DNA of 57,819 nt. It comes from a virus. The stretch is from IMG/VR virus record IMGVR_UViG_3300008110_010000, positions 72,199-130,017 of that record, one strand, 5' to 3'. The position numbers and the translations under genes were made by a program. The notes beneath the pieces are model-generated. The model saw only the letters and a list, made by a program, of their open reading frames with translations, was not told the DNA's origin and searched no databases. Shown piece after piece: positions 1-7,005 of this stretch (its first letter is position 1; the number at the start of each line of letters is the position of its first letter).

Positions 1-31
1 CAAGAGAATTAAGGAGGACCTAAGATTCACT

Positions 32-682
32 ATGATTGAAATTCTCAATCATTCTTTCTCCTGCACAATGGTGGAGGATTTAGATGAATTGGTTAGCCAA
101 ATAAAGCCAAATCTCCCTTGGGCTGATGATCATTTTCTAGAAAGAGTCGGGGGTAAACCCTTAAATCCTCCTCCTTCTCATAACTGGTGGCCTTTCGCAC
201 AGAAGAACAATCAAGAATTCGGGGGAACCACTAAATTTTCCCATACATATCCTGAAAGAATATGGCCTAGATACGCTAAGGATGATCCCAATCATTTAAT
301 GGAGGGAATTAGATTCGAGTATGGTGATTTTAATATGGTAGTGGATCTTTTAGAAAAGGAGCCATCAACTAGACAGGCCTTTCTTCCAATTTGGTTCCCA
401 GAGGATACTGGGGGTGCAAACGGAGAAAGAGTTCCTTGTACTATTGGATATCACTTTATCATGAGGCATGGATACATGCATGTTGTTTACTATATAAGAT
501 CCTGTGATTTCTTCAGACACTTTAGAGATGACATTTATCTGTGTTGCAGAAAAGTACTTTGGCTTCTTGAAAGACTAAGGGAAAGGGATTCTTTCTGGAA
601 AGATGTTAAACCTGGTATGTTTACCATGCATATCACCTCCTTGCACGCATTCAAAAGTGAAAAATACCTACTTTCCAAGTAG
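32..682 (+). CDS. Thymidylate synthase-family enzyme, probable dCMP hydroxymethylase
   Basis: The C-terminal half aligns without gaps to the ThyA core. VPC (Cys136, the position of the catalytic Cys) is followed 19 residues later by RSCD (156-159, phosphate-binding Arg). A later PGMFTMHITSLHAF matches the GDF...DTHLY region and keeps the His. The dUMP-specifying Asn of the FNI motif (E. coli Asn177) is Asp167 here (DDI). In known enzymes Asp at this position goes with dCMP, as in T4 gp42, so the likely reaction is hydroxymethylation (or methylation) of dCMP. At 216 residues it is shorter than T4 gp42. The frame is open upstream to the window edge, so the true start may lie outside; an AGGAGG stands about 14 bases before this ATG. 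Family assignment is firm; substrate is inferred. Confidence 0.75.
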   Translation: MIEILNHSFSCTMVEDLDELVSQIKPNLPWADDHFLERVGGKPLNPPPSHNWWPFAQKNNQEFGGTTKFSHTYPERIWPRYAKDDPNHLMEGIRFEYGDFNMVVDLLEKEPSTRQAFLPIWFPEDTGGANGERVPCTIGYHFIMRHGYMHVVYYIRSCDFFRHFRDDIYLCCRKVLWLLERLRERDSFWKDVKPGMFTMHITSLHAFKSEKYLLSK

Positions 683-687
683 GAATT

Positions 688-730
688 GCATTTTTATTTC
701 CTGAAATTTCCTGTTAGATTTACACTAATA
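688..730 (+). promoter_or_regulatory. Putative early/middle promoter
   Basis: CATTTTTAT followed by TAGATTTA (715-722), close to the Bacteroidota -7 box TAnnTTTG. It resembles the elements at 3357, 41808 and 51638 but lacks their GGGG. The distance to the ATG at 768 is 45 bases. Confidence 0.4.
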
Positions 731-767
731 ATTAGACAACTTTTATTTTTTACTAAAAAATCAGGAA

Positions 768-1265
768 ATGACAGAGGAAAATAATAAAAAACCCCCTAGC
801 TATCTAAGGGCTTCTTTAAAAACAGGAAAGCCTGTTCTTTATATTGATATGGACGGGGTTCTCTGTGATTTCGATAAAAGACAGGAAGAGCTATCAGCCA
901 GAGGAATCAAGCAATATCAAGCTTTCAACCATACCCTTGCTTTTAAAGATTTGGATCCAATCCCTGGGGCAATAGAAGCATGGCACGCTTTGCAAGAAAA
1001 ATATGATGCATACATTCTTTCTACTGCTATGTGGTCAAATGTGGAAGCCTGGACAGATAAAAGGGTTTGGGTTCAGAAATATCTAGGAAAAAGTGCCAAT
1101 AAAAAATTAATACTTTCTCATAATAAGGGATTGCTAAGAGGTGAATATTTGATAGATGACCGTGTAGCTAATGGTGTTGCAGATTTTGAAGGAGAGCATA
1201 TCCACTTTAGAACCGAAAAATTCCCAACGTGGAATGAAGTTTTACAATACTTGCTAACCAAATAA
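768..1265 (+). CDS. 5'(3')-deoxyribonucleotidase, HAD family (NT5C type)
   Basis: HAD motif I is DMDGV (residues 27-31), with nucleophile Asp27 and general acid Asp29. The central ILSTAMW carries the motif II Thr/Ser. KKLILSHNKGLLRGEYLIDDR supplies the motif III Lys and the motif IV acidic pair. This is the layout of small cytosolic NT5C deoxyribonucleotidases, which dephosphorylate dNMPs; the length (165 aa) fits. In a phage it would tune dNMP pools and sits next to the ThyA-family enzyme. It begins after a 5' gap of about 85 bases with a promoter-like element and is followed after 3 bases by another gene. Function at family level is secure; preferred nucleotide unknown. Confidence 0.85.
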   Translation: MTEENNKKPPSYLRASLKTGKPVLYIDMDGVLCDFDKRQEELSARGIKQYQAFNHTLAFKDLDPIPGAIEAWHALQEKYDAYILSTAMWSNVEAWTDKRVWVQKYLGKSANKKLILSHNKGLLRGEYLIDDRVANGVADFEGEHIHFRTEKFPTWNEVLQYLLTK

Positions 1266-1268
1266 AAC

Positions 1269-1691
1269 ATGTTTACCAAATTGAAAGGCAGGATCTGGTT
1301 CAAGATCAAAAGATATATTTCTAAAAGAAGAAGTAAGGACCTCAAATCTGCTTTTAAAACTCTTTATAGCAATCAATCTAAAATAATTGAGATTGCAAAT
1401 TATATAATGTCACACCCAGACACAAAATTTATTTATTCTGCTCTTTCACATTCCATGTACATGGAATTGCGAGATGTTACATGTAAAATAGAAAAAGAAA
1501 GCATCGTGATAACAAATGGGCTTTATTCTTATAACATCAGTGTTAACGAAGTCATACTTTTTGACTTTTCTAAAAAATATTTAAACCATCTTGAGTCTAG
1601 AAAAAGATCTGCTGACAAAAAAATGGTAGATAAGCTAACATCTTCTCTCGGAAAGGTTCACGAGCAATTGATACAAAAGGATAAGCTCTAG
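1269..1691 (+). CDS. Hypothetical protein, basic N-terminus
   Basis: 140-residue protein not recognised. The N-terminus is strongly basic (KLKGRIWFKIKRYISKRRSK). The middle has alternating helix- and strand-like segments, and the C-terminal 35 residues are charged and helical. It starts 3 bases after the nucleotidase stop, so it is probably co-transcribed and translationally coupled. No signal peptide, membrane segment or metal motif is visible. Confidence 0.6.
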   Translation: MFTKLKGRIWFKIKRYISKRRSKDLKSAFKTLYSNQSKIIEIANYIMSHPDTKFIYSALSHSMYMELRDVTCKIEKESIVITNGLYSYNISVNEVILFDFSKKYLNHLESRKRSADKKMVDKLTSSLGKVHEQLIQKDKL

Positions 1692-1711
1692 AAACTTCCT
1701 TAATTTACTTT

Positions 1712-1719
1712 CATATATA
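1712..1719 (+). promoter_or_regulatory. Late-promoter-like box (CATATATA)
   Basis: Matches the GATATATA element seen upstream of structural genes in this window, 7 of 8. It overlaps a TACATTTG at 1718-1725, a perfect TAnnTTTG. It lies about 105 bases before the preferred ATG of the next gene. Confidence 0.35.
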
Positions 1720-1750
1720 CATTTGATTTAGAGACTTAACTCTAAGTTGC

Positions 1751-1797
1751 TTCCGGGTCTACCAGCCTTGGAGTGTCTTCACGAGGGACACAAAGGA
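1751..1797 (+). promoter_or_regulatory. Structured leader of the zinc-ribbon protein gene
   Basis: GTGTC (1773-1777) pairs with GACAC (1787-1791), extended inward by two T-G pairs around a CACGA loop. CTTCC (1750-1754) can pair with GGAAG (1795-1799) as an outer stem. There is no tRNA-like T arm or anticodon arm. This suggests a folded 5' leader, assuming translation starts at the ATG at 1824. Confidence 0.3.
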
Positions 1798-1823
1798 AGT
1801 TGCTAAATATAAGTGAACAAATC

Positions 1824-2615
1824 ATGTATATCACTTCAACAAGTGGGTACTGCGCTATTAAGCCGTGTGTTGCCCAAATTACAAAAAAGAAAAACCGACT
1901 AAAGGTTTATCCATCTTCAAAAGATCAAGTTTATCTGAATGATGGCGAAGAATTCGAGATTGAACTTTTCAATCCGAAAACAAATCCAGTTTTAGCTAAG
2001 ATTAGTATCAACGGAAAAAGAATCTCGGAAAGAGGTATTATTCTTAATCCAGGACAAAGGGTCTTCCTAGAGAGATTCTTAGATTCCCCAGAGAAATTCA
2101 AATTCTCAACTTACAAGGTAAATAATTCTCAAGAGGTTAAAGAAGCCATTGCCAATAATGGCTTAATTAAAATTGAGTTTTATGATGAATACACCACGTT
2201 CTCTACCTCTGGTGGAAATACATGGATAACAAATCCACGTTTTAATGGAACCGGAACAACTACAGGAGGGTGGGTAAATACCACAACCAGCACTTTTTAT
2301 AATGCAAACGTTTCCTACACCTCAAGTGTTGCTGGAAGCTTAAATATACCAACCAATGAGGTTTTTAGAAATGTTAATAAAAGGGCAGATTCCATAGAAA
2401 CAGGGAGGGTGGAAGCTGGATCTAAATCGGATCAGGACTTTAAAGATGCCAACGGTAGTTTTAATTCTTGGACGTGCAACGTTGTAGAATATCAAATTCT
2501 TCCAACTGCACAAAAGAATATAGAGGCTAAAGAGATTCGAACCTACTGCACAGAATGTGGAACAAGAAACAGACAGGACTGGAAATTTTGTCCAACCTGT
2601 GGTAATAAATTTTAA
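1824..2615 (+). CDS. Phage protein with C-terminal zinc ribbon
   Basis: The C-terminus has two CxxC pairs (CTECG and CPTCG, 12-residue spacing), a double-zinc-ribbon type metal site. Before it lies a strand-rich domain with NPGQRVFLERF at about residue 85-95 and a Gly/Thr-rich stretch. The frame opens with a GTG at 1773 that would add 17 hydrophilic residues. ATG 1824 (MYITSTSGYC) is preferred because the first segment overlaps a hairpin-forming leader. A rho-independent terminator follows. It is probably a virion or nucleic-acid-contact protein, but no specific function is recognised. Confidence 0.6.
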   Translation: MYITSTSGYCAIKPCVAQITKKKNRLKVYPSSKDQVYLNDGEEFEIELFNPKTNPVLAKISINGKRISERGIILNPGQRVFLERFLDSPEKFKFSTYKVNNSQEVKEAIANNGLIKIEFYDEYTTFSTSGGNTWITNPRFNGTGTTTGGWVNTTTSTFYNANVSYTSSVAGSLNIPTNEVFRNVNKRADSIETGRVEAGSKSDQDFKDANGSFNSWTCNVVEYQILPTAQKNIEAKEIRTYCTECGTRNRQDWKFCPTCGNKF

Positions 2616-2640
2616 TTAATGATTTAACTCGTGATAGAAG

Positions 2641-2663
2641 ATCCGCTGAAAGGCGGATTTTTT
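2641..2663 (+). terminator. Rho-independent terminator
   Basis: ATCCGC/GCGGAT stem (2641-2646 and 2653-2658) with a TGAAAG loop, followed by a T run to 2663. It ends + strand transcription after the zinc-ribbon gene and touches the stop of the convergent reverse-strand gene. Confidence 0.85.
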
Positions 2664-3336
2664 ATGATGTCTGGATTGGAACCGCCTTTATAAACTGCTC
2701 CCAGTTTTCTTCTGCGGTAGAAGCTATTCTCGGATCTGTACCGGAAACTGCTTCAGATCCCTTTCCTCCGGGTACTAGCCACTGACCCCATTTGGTTAAA
2801 GCTTTACCCTCAGTTCTTGCGGTAAATATCTTCCCCATCATACCGACCTTTTTACCTGCAGAAAGATCCTTCAAAGCTAGTATCATGTTATCAGTGTACT
2901 TTCCTATTCCCTTAAACTTAGATGTAAATTCTGCGCTCTTAAGAAACCTAGTAATCTTAGGGAAAAATTTGGAAACTAACGAGGCTACAGGAGCAAGCAT
3001 TTTTGATCCTATTTTTCCTGTTCCCCTTAAGGTTTTTATTAGGAGTGAACCCCCTGCCCCGATATATTGTCCAAAAATTGGAATTAATCCTATCGCGCAA
3101 AGTCCAGCTAAAAGATATTCCCCCTGCTTAGCATAAGATACTAAATTTATCCCCTCGAAAAAAGATCCAATTCCTGGTATCAGTGCCGCAAAGTCAAACA
3201 CTGTATTATACCAATATTCAAAAAGCTCATCACTAGATTCTAGCATAATAAGGCTTTCTGTTATTTGATCCTCAGTAAAAACAAACTCTTTTACTAGAGA
3301 ACTGCGATAATCACTATATCTGGCCAAAAATTCCAT
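2662..3336 (-). CDS. Hydrophobic reverse-strand protein, possible moron
   Basis: Of the genes called here, only this and 12667-12954 are on the - strand. The preferred start is ATG at 3336 (MEFLARYSDY); a TTG five codons upstream also opens the frame. The centre is rich in Gly/Ala and hydrophobics (FAALIPGIGSFF, then GLIPIFGQYIGAGGSLL), followed by basic Gly/Lys-rich helices. This pattern recalls pre-toxin or pore-like hydrophobic modules and the Gly/Ala-rich C-terminal half of the 851-residue protein at 54014, but no homology is claimed. A GATATATA box lies 5 bases upstream of ATG 3336, giving an almost leaderless mRNA if it is the promoter. It could be a virion membrane-active protein or an exclusion factor. 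Confidence 0.6.
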   Translation of the reverse strand: MEFLARYSDYRSSLVKEFVFTEDQITESLIMLESSDELFEYWYNTVFDFAALIPGIGSFFEGINLVSYAKQGEYLLAGLCAIGLIPIFGQYIGAGGSLLIKTLRGTGKIGSKMLAPVASLVSKFFPKITRFLKSAEFTSKFKGIGKYTDNMILALKDLSAGKKVGMMGKIFTARTEGKALTKWGQWLVPGGKGSEAVSGTDPRIASTAEENWEQFIKAVPIQTS

Positions 3337-3341
3337 ACCTT

Positions 3342-3349
3342 TATATATC
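3342..3349 (-). promoter_or_regulatory. Late-promoter-like box on the reverse strand
   Basis: GATATATA read on the - strand, directly upstream of the ATG at 3336. The spacing of 5 bases is much shorter than the 16-24 typical here. Confidence 0.4.
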
Positions 3350-3356
3350 AAAAGTT

Positions 3357-3391
3357 ACATTTTTATCTTCGGGGAAAAACTCTTATTTTTA
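3357..3391 (+). promoter_or_regulatory. Putative early/middle promoter with TCGGGG element
   Basis: ACATTTTTAT, then TCGGGG (3369-3374), then 9 bases, then TATTTTTA (3384-3391), a 7/8 match to TAnnTTTG. The same order and spacing recur at 41808 and 51638. The ATG follows 15 bases later. Confidence 0.6.
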
Positions 3392-3406
3392 CAACAAATT
3401 TAAAAG

Positions 3407-3637
3407 ATGGAAAATTTTGAAAAAATCCTGGGTGAAGAACAATTTGAGGTCGAGATCGATTCTCAAATAAATGTTGCATATAACAATATGTATAGCTGTT
3501 TTATGCTGGGGGATCCAGTTAGAATTGCTAGAAAGATAGGTACTAAAAGCGAGATAGGAGAAATGCTAGACTATTTTTCTTCTCGTGAAGAATATGAAAA
3601 GTGCCATTTTCTTTCTAAGATCCTGGAAAAAATTTAA
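3407..3637 (+). CDS. Small hypothetical protein
   Basis: 76 residues, acidic, with predominantly helical composition; no motif recognised. It follows one of the best TCGGGG-type promoters in the window and should therefore be an early or middle gene. The next start is about 70 bases downstream and has its own late-type box, so this gene probably forms a monocistronic early unit. Confidence 0.6.
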   Translation: MENFEKILGEEQFEVEIDSQINVAYNNMYSCFMLGDPVRIARKIGTKSEIGEMLDYFSSREEYEKCHFLSKILEKI

Positions 3638-3675
3638 AAATAGCCTCTTTTTTAGAGGAAATTTACCATGGGAAG

Positions 3676-3683
3676 AATATATA
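3676..3683 (+). promoter_or_regulatory. Late-promoter-like box (AATATATA)
   Basis: AATATATA followed by AAG, 24 bases upstream of the ATG at 3708, the spacing seen for other GATATATA boxes. Confidence 0.5.
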
Positions 3684-3707
3684 AAGACAGAAATATAACA
3701 TATTACT

Positions 3708-4073
3708 ATGCAGAACCTAAAACAAATGGAAGATTATAAAAAGGAAAGAATGTCTAAATCCCCTGTTGATGAAGCTCCTGTTGCTGATGATAATCTAGGC
3801 ATGGAAGACACTGAGGACGGAGAAGATATGGATATGGACTTTGCGGAAGAGCCAACTTTCTCACAAGAGGTTCCTGGACAAATAGAAATAGAGCCGAGTG
3901 AAGCTAAGCCCTATATGGTATTAGCAAATTTGAAGAAAATATGCGACCAGGCTAATCAACTAGTTTCTATGGTTCAAAGTTCTGGTAAAGTTGAGCAATG
4001 GGCAGTTGACCACATTACTACTTCGGCAGACGATATTGAGGAGGTTTATAACTATTACAAATACAGAGATTAA
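3708..4073 (+). CDS. Acidic protein, probable virion-associated
   Basis: The first 65 residues are low-complexity and acidic (runs of Glu/Asp/Met). The C-terminal 55 residues form a compact helical domain (VLANLKKICDQANQLVSMV, then VEQWAVDHITTSADDIEEVY). Short phage proteins ending in a W...ITTSADDI-VY-Y pattern are common in T4-like genomes, usually unnamed. The upstream late-type box and downstream terminator make this a single-gene late unit, hence probably structural. The specific role is unknown. Confidence 0.6.
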   Translation: MQNLKQMEDYKKERMSKSPVDEAPVADDNLGMEDTEDGEDMDMDFAEEPTFSQEVPGQIEIEPSEAKPYMVLANLKKICDQANQLVSMVQSSGKVEQWAVDHITTSADDIEEVYNYYKYRD

Positions 4074-4097
4074 AAATATCTTACCTAATAATTAGAA

Positions 4098-4122
4098 GCC
4101 TCGGAAACCCCGGGGCTTTTTT
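4098..4122 (+). terminator. Rho-independent terminator
   Basis: GCCTCGG pairs with CCGGGGC (one G-T pair) around an AAACC loop, followed by six T. Confidence 0.85.
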
Positions 4123-4148
4123 ATTGTATAATAAATTAAAAATAAACC

Positions 4149-4418
4149 ATGGCTGACAAGAATTTTAGGAGAGTTAAGGACATTAGCCCAGATCTAGAAA
4201 TTTACTACAGAAAGTATTTTGAAAGAAACGCTACCAAGTTTATCTGGAAATGGAATCTTAAGATGGCTGATCTCGAAGATACCTGGATTAGCGAGGATAT
4301 TGAATACTCAATAATCGGACAGGTCAGCGAGCACACATTCATATTAAAAAGACTAGATGAAAATTCTAGATGGTTCGTTTCAGGAGAAAAGTTCGTAAGG
4401 GATTTCTCTAAAAAATAA
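4149..4418 (+). CDS. Small hypothetical protein
   Basis: 89 residues, rich in Trp and charged residues (KFIWKWNLKMADLEDTWIS). The end resembles a small beta-barrel: strand-like IIGQVSEHTFILKRL, then RWFVSGEKFVRDF. No family recognised. It is the first gene after a terminator and is followed 8 bases later by the RNase H-like gene, so the two are likely one unit. The leader is A-rich with no Shine-Dalgarno. Confidence 0.6.
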   Translation: MADKNFRRVKDISPDLEIYYRKYFERNATKFIWKWNLKMADLEDTWISEDIEYSIIGQVSEHTFILKRLDENSRWFVSGEKFVRDFSKK

Positions 4419-4426
4419 AGGGGAAT

Positions 4427-4885
4427 ATGACAAGAGAATTTAAAAAGATCGGTGGGGAAAATGTAGCTGATCTATTATTATATGCAAAGGAAATTCTGGC
4501 AAAAAACCCAGATTCTAAAATACATGTGGGTTGTGATAGCCAGTCATATGCAACAAAAACAGTTTATGTTACAACAGTTGTCTTTAGGTACGAAAACAGA
4601 GGAGCTCATGTAATTTATCAAAGAGAGGTAATCCCAAGGGTAAAGGATCTTTGGTCTAAACTCTGGGGCGAACTTAACAGAGCTATTGATGTTGCGGGAT
4701 ATTTGAAATTCGAGGGAAAAATTGATATTCACCAGATAGATCTGGATTATAACACAAGCCCGAAATATAAGTCTAACATCGTTTTAAAAGCTGCAGTCGG
4801 ATATGTTGAAAGCATGGGATATAATTACGCTGTAAAACCCGAAACCCTTATCGCAATCAGTGCAGCAAACGAGCTTTGCCGCTGA
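4427..4885 (+). CDS. RNase H-like YkuK/DUF458 family protein
   Basis: IHVGCDSQS (about residues 32-40) gives the first strand and Asp of an RNase H-like fold. YVTTVVFRY, then a conserved Trp-rich helix, then IHQIDLDYN and KPETLIAISAANELC follow. This order matches the DUF458/YkuK family of predicted RNase H-like proteins, 150-170 residues long. The biochemical role is not established for the family. It sits downstream of the 89-residue gene and overlaps nothing. Confidence 0.75.
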   Translation: MTREFKKIGGENVADLLLYAKEILAKNPDSKIHVGCDSQSYATKTVYVTTVVFRYENRGAHVIYQREVIPRVKDLWSKLWGELNRAIDVAGYLKFEGKIDIHQIDLDYNTSPKYKSNIVLKAAVGYVESMGYNYAVKPETLIAISAANELCR

Positions 4886-4902
4886 AACCAAAGAACATTT
4901 TA

Positions 4903-4910
4903 GATATATA
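4903..4910 (+). promoter_or_regulatory. Late-promoter-like box (GATATATA)
   Basis: Exact GATATATA followed by AGACTT, 21 bases upstream of the lipoprotein ATG. Confidence 0.55.
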
Positions 4911-4931
4911 AGACTTAAATTAATCAAAAAC

Positions 4932-5126
4932 ATGAAAAAAATCTTAGGAATTTTCGCATTATCTTTTGCTTTAGTTTCTTGTGGTTCTGGATCTTCTAAT
5001 TCAGAATCTACAGTAGATTCTACCGCAGTGCAAGTTGATTCTTTAGCAGTAACTGCAAATGACTCAACAACGGCTCAAATCCCAACTGAAGAAGCACCAG
5101 CTGAACCAGTAGAACAAGTGAAATAA
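4932..5126 (+). CDS. Small phage lipoprotein
   Basis: 64 residues. The start MKKILGIFALSFALVSC is a classic lipoprotein signal peptide with lipobox LVSC (Cys17), followed by GSGSSNSES and a Ser/Thr/Pro/Glu-rich unstructured tail. The frame also extends upstream to 4860, but ATG 4932 is clearly the start given the signal peptide and the GATATATA box 21 bases before it. The product should be lipidated and anchored in the host envelope. Phage lipoproteins of this kind are often superinfection-exclusion or lysis-accessory factors, but the role is not shown here. A terminator follows, making this a single-gene unit. Confidence 0.8.
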   Translation: MKKILGIFALSFALVSCGSGSSNSESTVDSTAVQVDSLAVTANDSTTAQIPTEEAPAEPVEQVK

Positions 5127-5149
5127 CTTGAAAGAATTTGAATAGAAGA

Positions 5150-5173
5150 AGCAGACGAGAGTCTGCTTTTTTT
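5150..5173 (+). terminator. Rho-independent terminator
   Basis: AGCAGAC/GTCTGCT perfect 7-bp stem with a GAGA loop and a T run to 5173. Confidence 0.9.
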
Positions 5174-5196
5174 ATTGTCCATCAAAAAATATCAAA

Positions 5197-5502
5197 ATGA
5201 AAGACGTTTTTTATTCAAAAGGTTTTATTCCGGGGAGGATGATCAGCGGATCAAAATCCAGATACAGAGACTTGTATCCTGACAACGAGGTTTATTTTAA
5301 TGCGAACGTGTTTGTTTTAGGAGAGGGGAAGATTTGGCACGGGGATTTAGACTTAACAAGGGATAAGGATTCTCTTAGGGAAATAGCTAGGGAAATCGGG
5401 AAAAATCTTTTTATTCTTAGTGAAATGGACGGGAGATTCGAAAATGAGAACAGAACAGATTCCGATATCATAAAATTTGCAGTCCATAAGGTGGAAATCT
5501 AA
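5197..5502 (+). CDS. Hypothetical protein preceding uvsX
   Basis: 101 residues, no family recognised. It starts FYSKGFIPGRMISGSKSRYR and has strand-like FNANVFVLGEGKIWHGDLDL, then a helical segment, possibly a small alpha/beta fold. It follows a terminator and precedes uvsX by 39 bases, so it probably leads the replication operon. Confidence 0.55.
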   Translation: MKDVFYSKGFIPGRMISGSKSRYRDLYPDNEVYFNANVFVLGEGKIWHGDLDLTRDKDSLREIAREIGKNLFILSEMDGRFENENRTDSDIIKFAVHKVEI

Positions 5503-5541
5503 TATGGTTTCAGGTCTATAATATTAAATTAATTAGAAAAT

Positions 5542-6723
5542 ATGGCTAAAGAAAAATCAACATCCAAGAAAGAATTTTCATTCCTAGAACTCGATAAACA
5601 ACTTTCAAAAATAGAAGGGTTTGAAGCTGGTTCAATTTTAGAAGAAAATGAATTTTCCGAAGTTACTGAGTGGATAGGAACGGGAAATTACGTTTTAAAT
5701 GCACAGCTTTCCGGAAGTCTTTTTGGCGGAGTAGCTAATAACAGATCGATGGGAATAGCAGGCGATCCACAAACTGGAAAAAGCTTTCTTTGTATGAATA
5801 TAGTAAGAGAATCACAAAAGCAAGGATATAATGTAATCTATTGTGATACAGAGGGAGCCATCGATAGATCAATGGCAAAGAAATTTGGAATTGACACCAA
5901 CACTGTAAGATATCAGCCAATTAAATCAATTTCAGATTTTAAAGTATTTGTTGCCAATCTGGTAGATCAGATTAAAAAACTTAGAAAAGATGGAGCAGAT
6001 CCTAAAATTTTATTGGTTTTGGATTCTCTGGGGATGCTTACAACAATGAAAGAATCAGCAGATGCTTTAAAAGGTAAAACTGCAATGGATATGGGTATCA
6101 GATCCAAAGAAATGAGAGGGCTATTCAGAGAGATCACATTAGATCTAACCGGAGTTAGAATTCCTTTAATTTGTACCAACCACACAACAACTGCTGGTAT
6201 TGGAAGTTTTATGACGACCAAAGAAGCTTCCGGAGGTGACGGACCGATTTTCTCTATGAGTAATGTTATCATGCTATCGAAAGCACAGCTTAAGGATAGC
6301 AACGATAAGAAAACCGGTATCATCGTTACATCGACTCCCAAGAAAACAAGATTTACAAGACCATATCCAACAAAATTCCACATTTCTTTTATCAATGGTA
6401 TGAATCCGTATGTTGGTTTGGAAGAGTTTGTTTCTTGGGACATTTGTGGAATCGAAAGAGGAAAATTGGAGGTAGATAAAAAAACAGGCGAATTAGAATT
6501 CACCGCTAGTGCATCTTCCACAAAATGGGCAATTGCTCATTTGGGTAAATCTATATTCTCTTCACAATTATTCACGCCTGAAGTCTTTACAGAAGAGGTT
6601 TTAAGAAAAATAGACGAAAAAGCAATTAAACCTCATTTCTTGTTGCCTGATTTATTCGACATGAATGAACTGGATGCTATAGTTAACGGTGAAGAATCAG
6701 ACGAAGAAGATGGACAAGAATAA
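5542..6723 (+). CDS. uvsX: UvsX-type RecA recombinase
   Basis: RecA-fold ATPase. Walker A is GDPQTGKS (74-81), Walker B is ILLVLD (156-161), and a strand ends in CTNHTTT (about 211-217) as in UvsX. The length, 393 aa, equals T4 UvsX. The acidic tail (EESDEEDGQE) also resembles UvsX. It would form filaments on ssDNA and drive recombination-dependent replication. It overlaps or abuts the next small gene and leads into the helicase and nuclease genes. The A-rich leader lacks a Shine-Dalgarno sequence. Confidence 0.95.
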   Translation: MAKEKSTSKKEFSFLELDKQLSKIEGFEAGSILEENEFSEVTEWIGTGNYVLNAQLSGSLFGGVANNRSMGIAGDPQTGKSFLCMNIVRESQKQGYNVIYCDTEGAIDRSMAKKFGIDTNTVRYQPIKSISDFKVFVANLVDQIKKLRKDGADPKILLVLDSLGMLTTMKESADALKGKTAMDMGIRSKEMRGLFREITLDLTGVRIPLICTNHTTTAGIGSFMTTKEASGGDGPIFSMSNVIMLSKAQLKDSNDKKTGIIVTSTPKKTRFTRPYPTKFHISFINGMNPYVGLEEFVSWDICGIERGKLEVDKKTGELEFTASASSTKWAIAHLGKSIFSSQLFTPEVFTEEVLRKIDEKAIKPHFLLPDLFDMNELDAIVNGEESDEEDGQE

Positions 6724-7000
6724 ATTAAAGATGAAATATCACATGGGTATCTGGAAAGAACTTCCAGATTATCCACGTGAGGAAGATGTGATTTTTGAAT
6801 TAAATTCTTATCTAGTTAGAGATGGTCGACCACAGGGAGAATTTTCAGAACAGACCTTCAATTCTTTTTTACCCAATGATTGGGAATCTAAAAAACACGG
6901 AGAAATAATAAAATCTTTGATCGAAAAGGGAATTTTTGAGCGACAGAAGTCTAAAGGAAATAAGACCGTTTATAAGATTAAAGATAACCCTCACTATTAA
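6710..7000 (+). CDS. Small winged-helix-like protein between uvsX and 41
   Basis: Starting from ATG 6710 (overlapping the uvsX stop) it has 96 residues; ATG 6731 is an alternative, and a GTG at 6689 also opens the frame. The sequence (FSEQTFNSFLPNDWESKKHG, then IIKSLIEKGIFERQKSKGNKTVYKI) has helix-turn-helix followed by two strands, as in winged helices. Its position between recombinase and helicase suggests a replication accessory role (loader or mediator), but there is no recognisable similarity to UvsY or gp59. Confidence 0.55.
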   Translation: MDKNKLKMKYHMGIWKELPDYPREEDVIFELNSYLVRDGRPQGEFSEQTFNSFLPNDWESKKHGEIIKSLIEKGIFERQKSKGNKTVYKIKDNPHY

Positions 7001-7005
7001 TAATT

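Noticed and set aside
1741-1800. Possible tRNA
   Set aside because: Only one or two short stems form; no T arm consensus, anticodon arm or acceptor pairing.
3668-3739. Short 23-codon frame starting at ATG 3668
   Set aside because: It contains the late box and overlaps the next gene start; no sign of coding selection.
4860-4931. Upstream extension of the lipoprotein frame
   Set aside because: Would place residues before a perfect signal peptide and includes the late box; ATG 4932 is the real start.
5967-6521. 184-codon reverse frame inside uvsX
   Set aside because: Shadow of a well-identified gene; no independent evidence.
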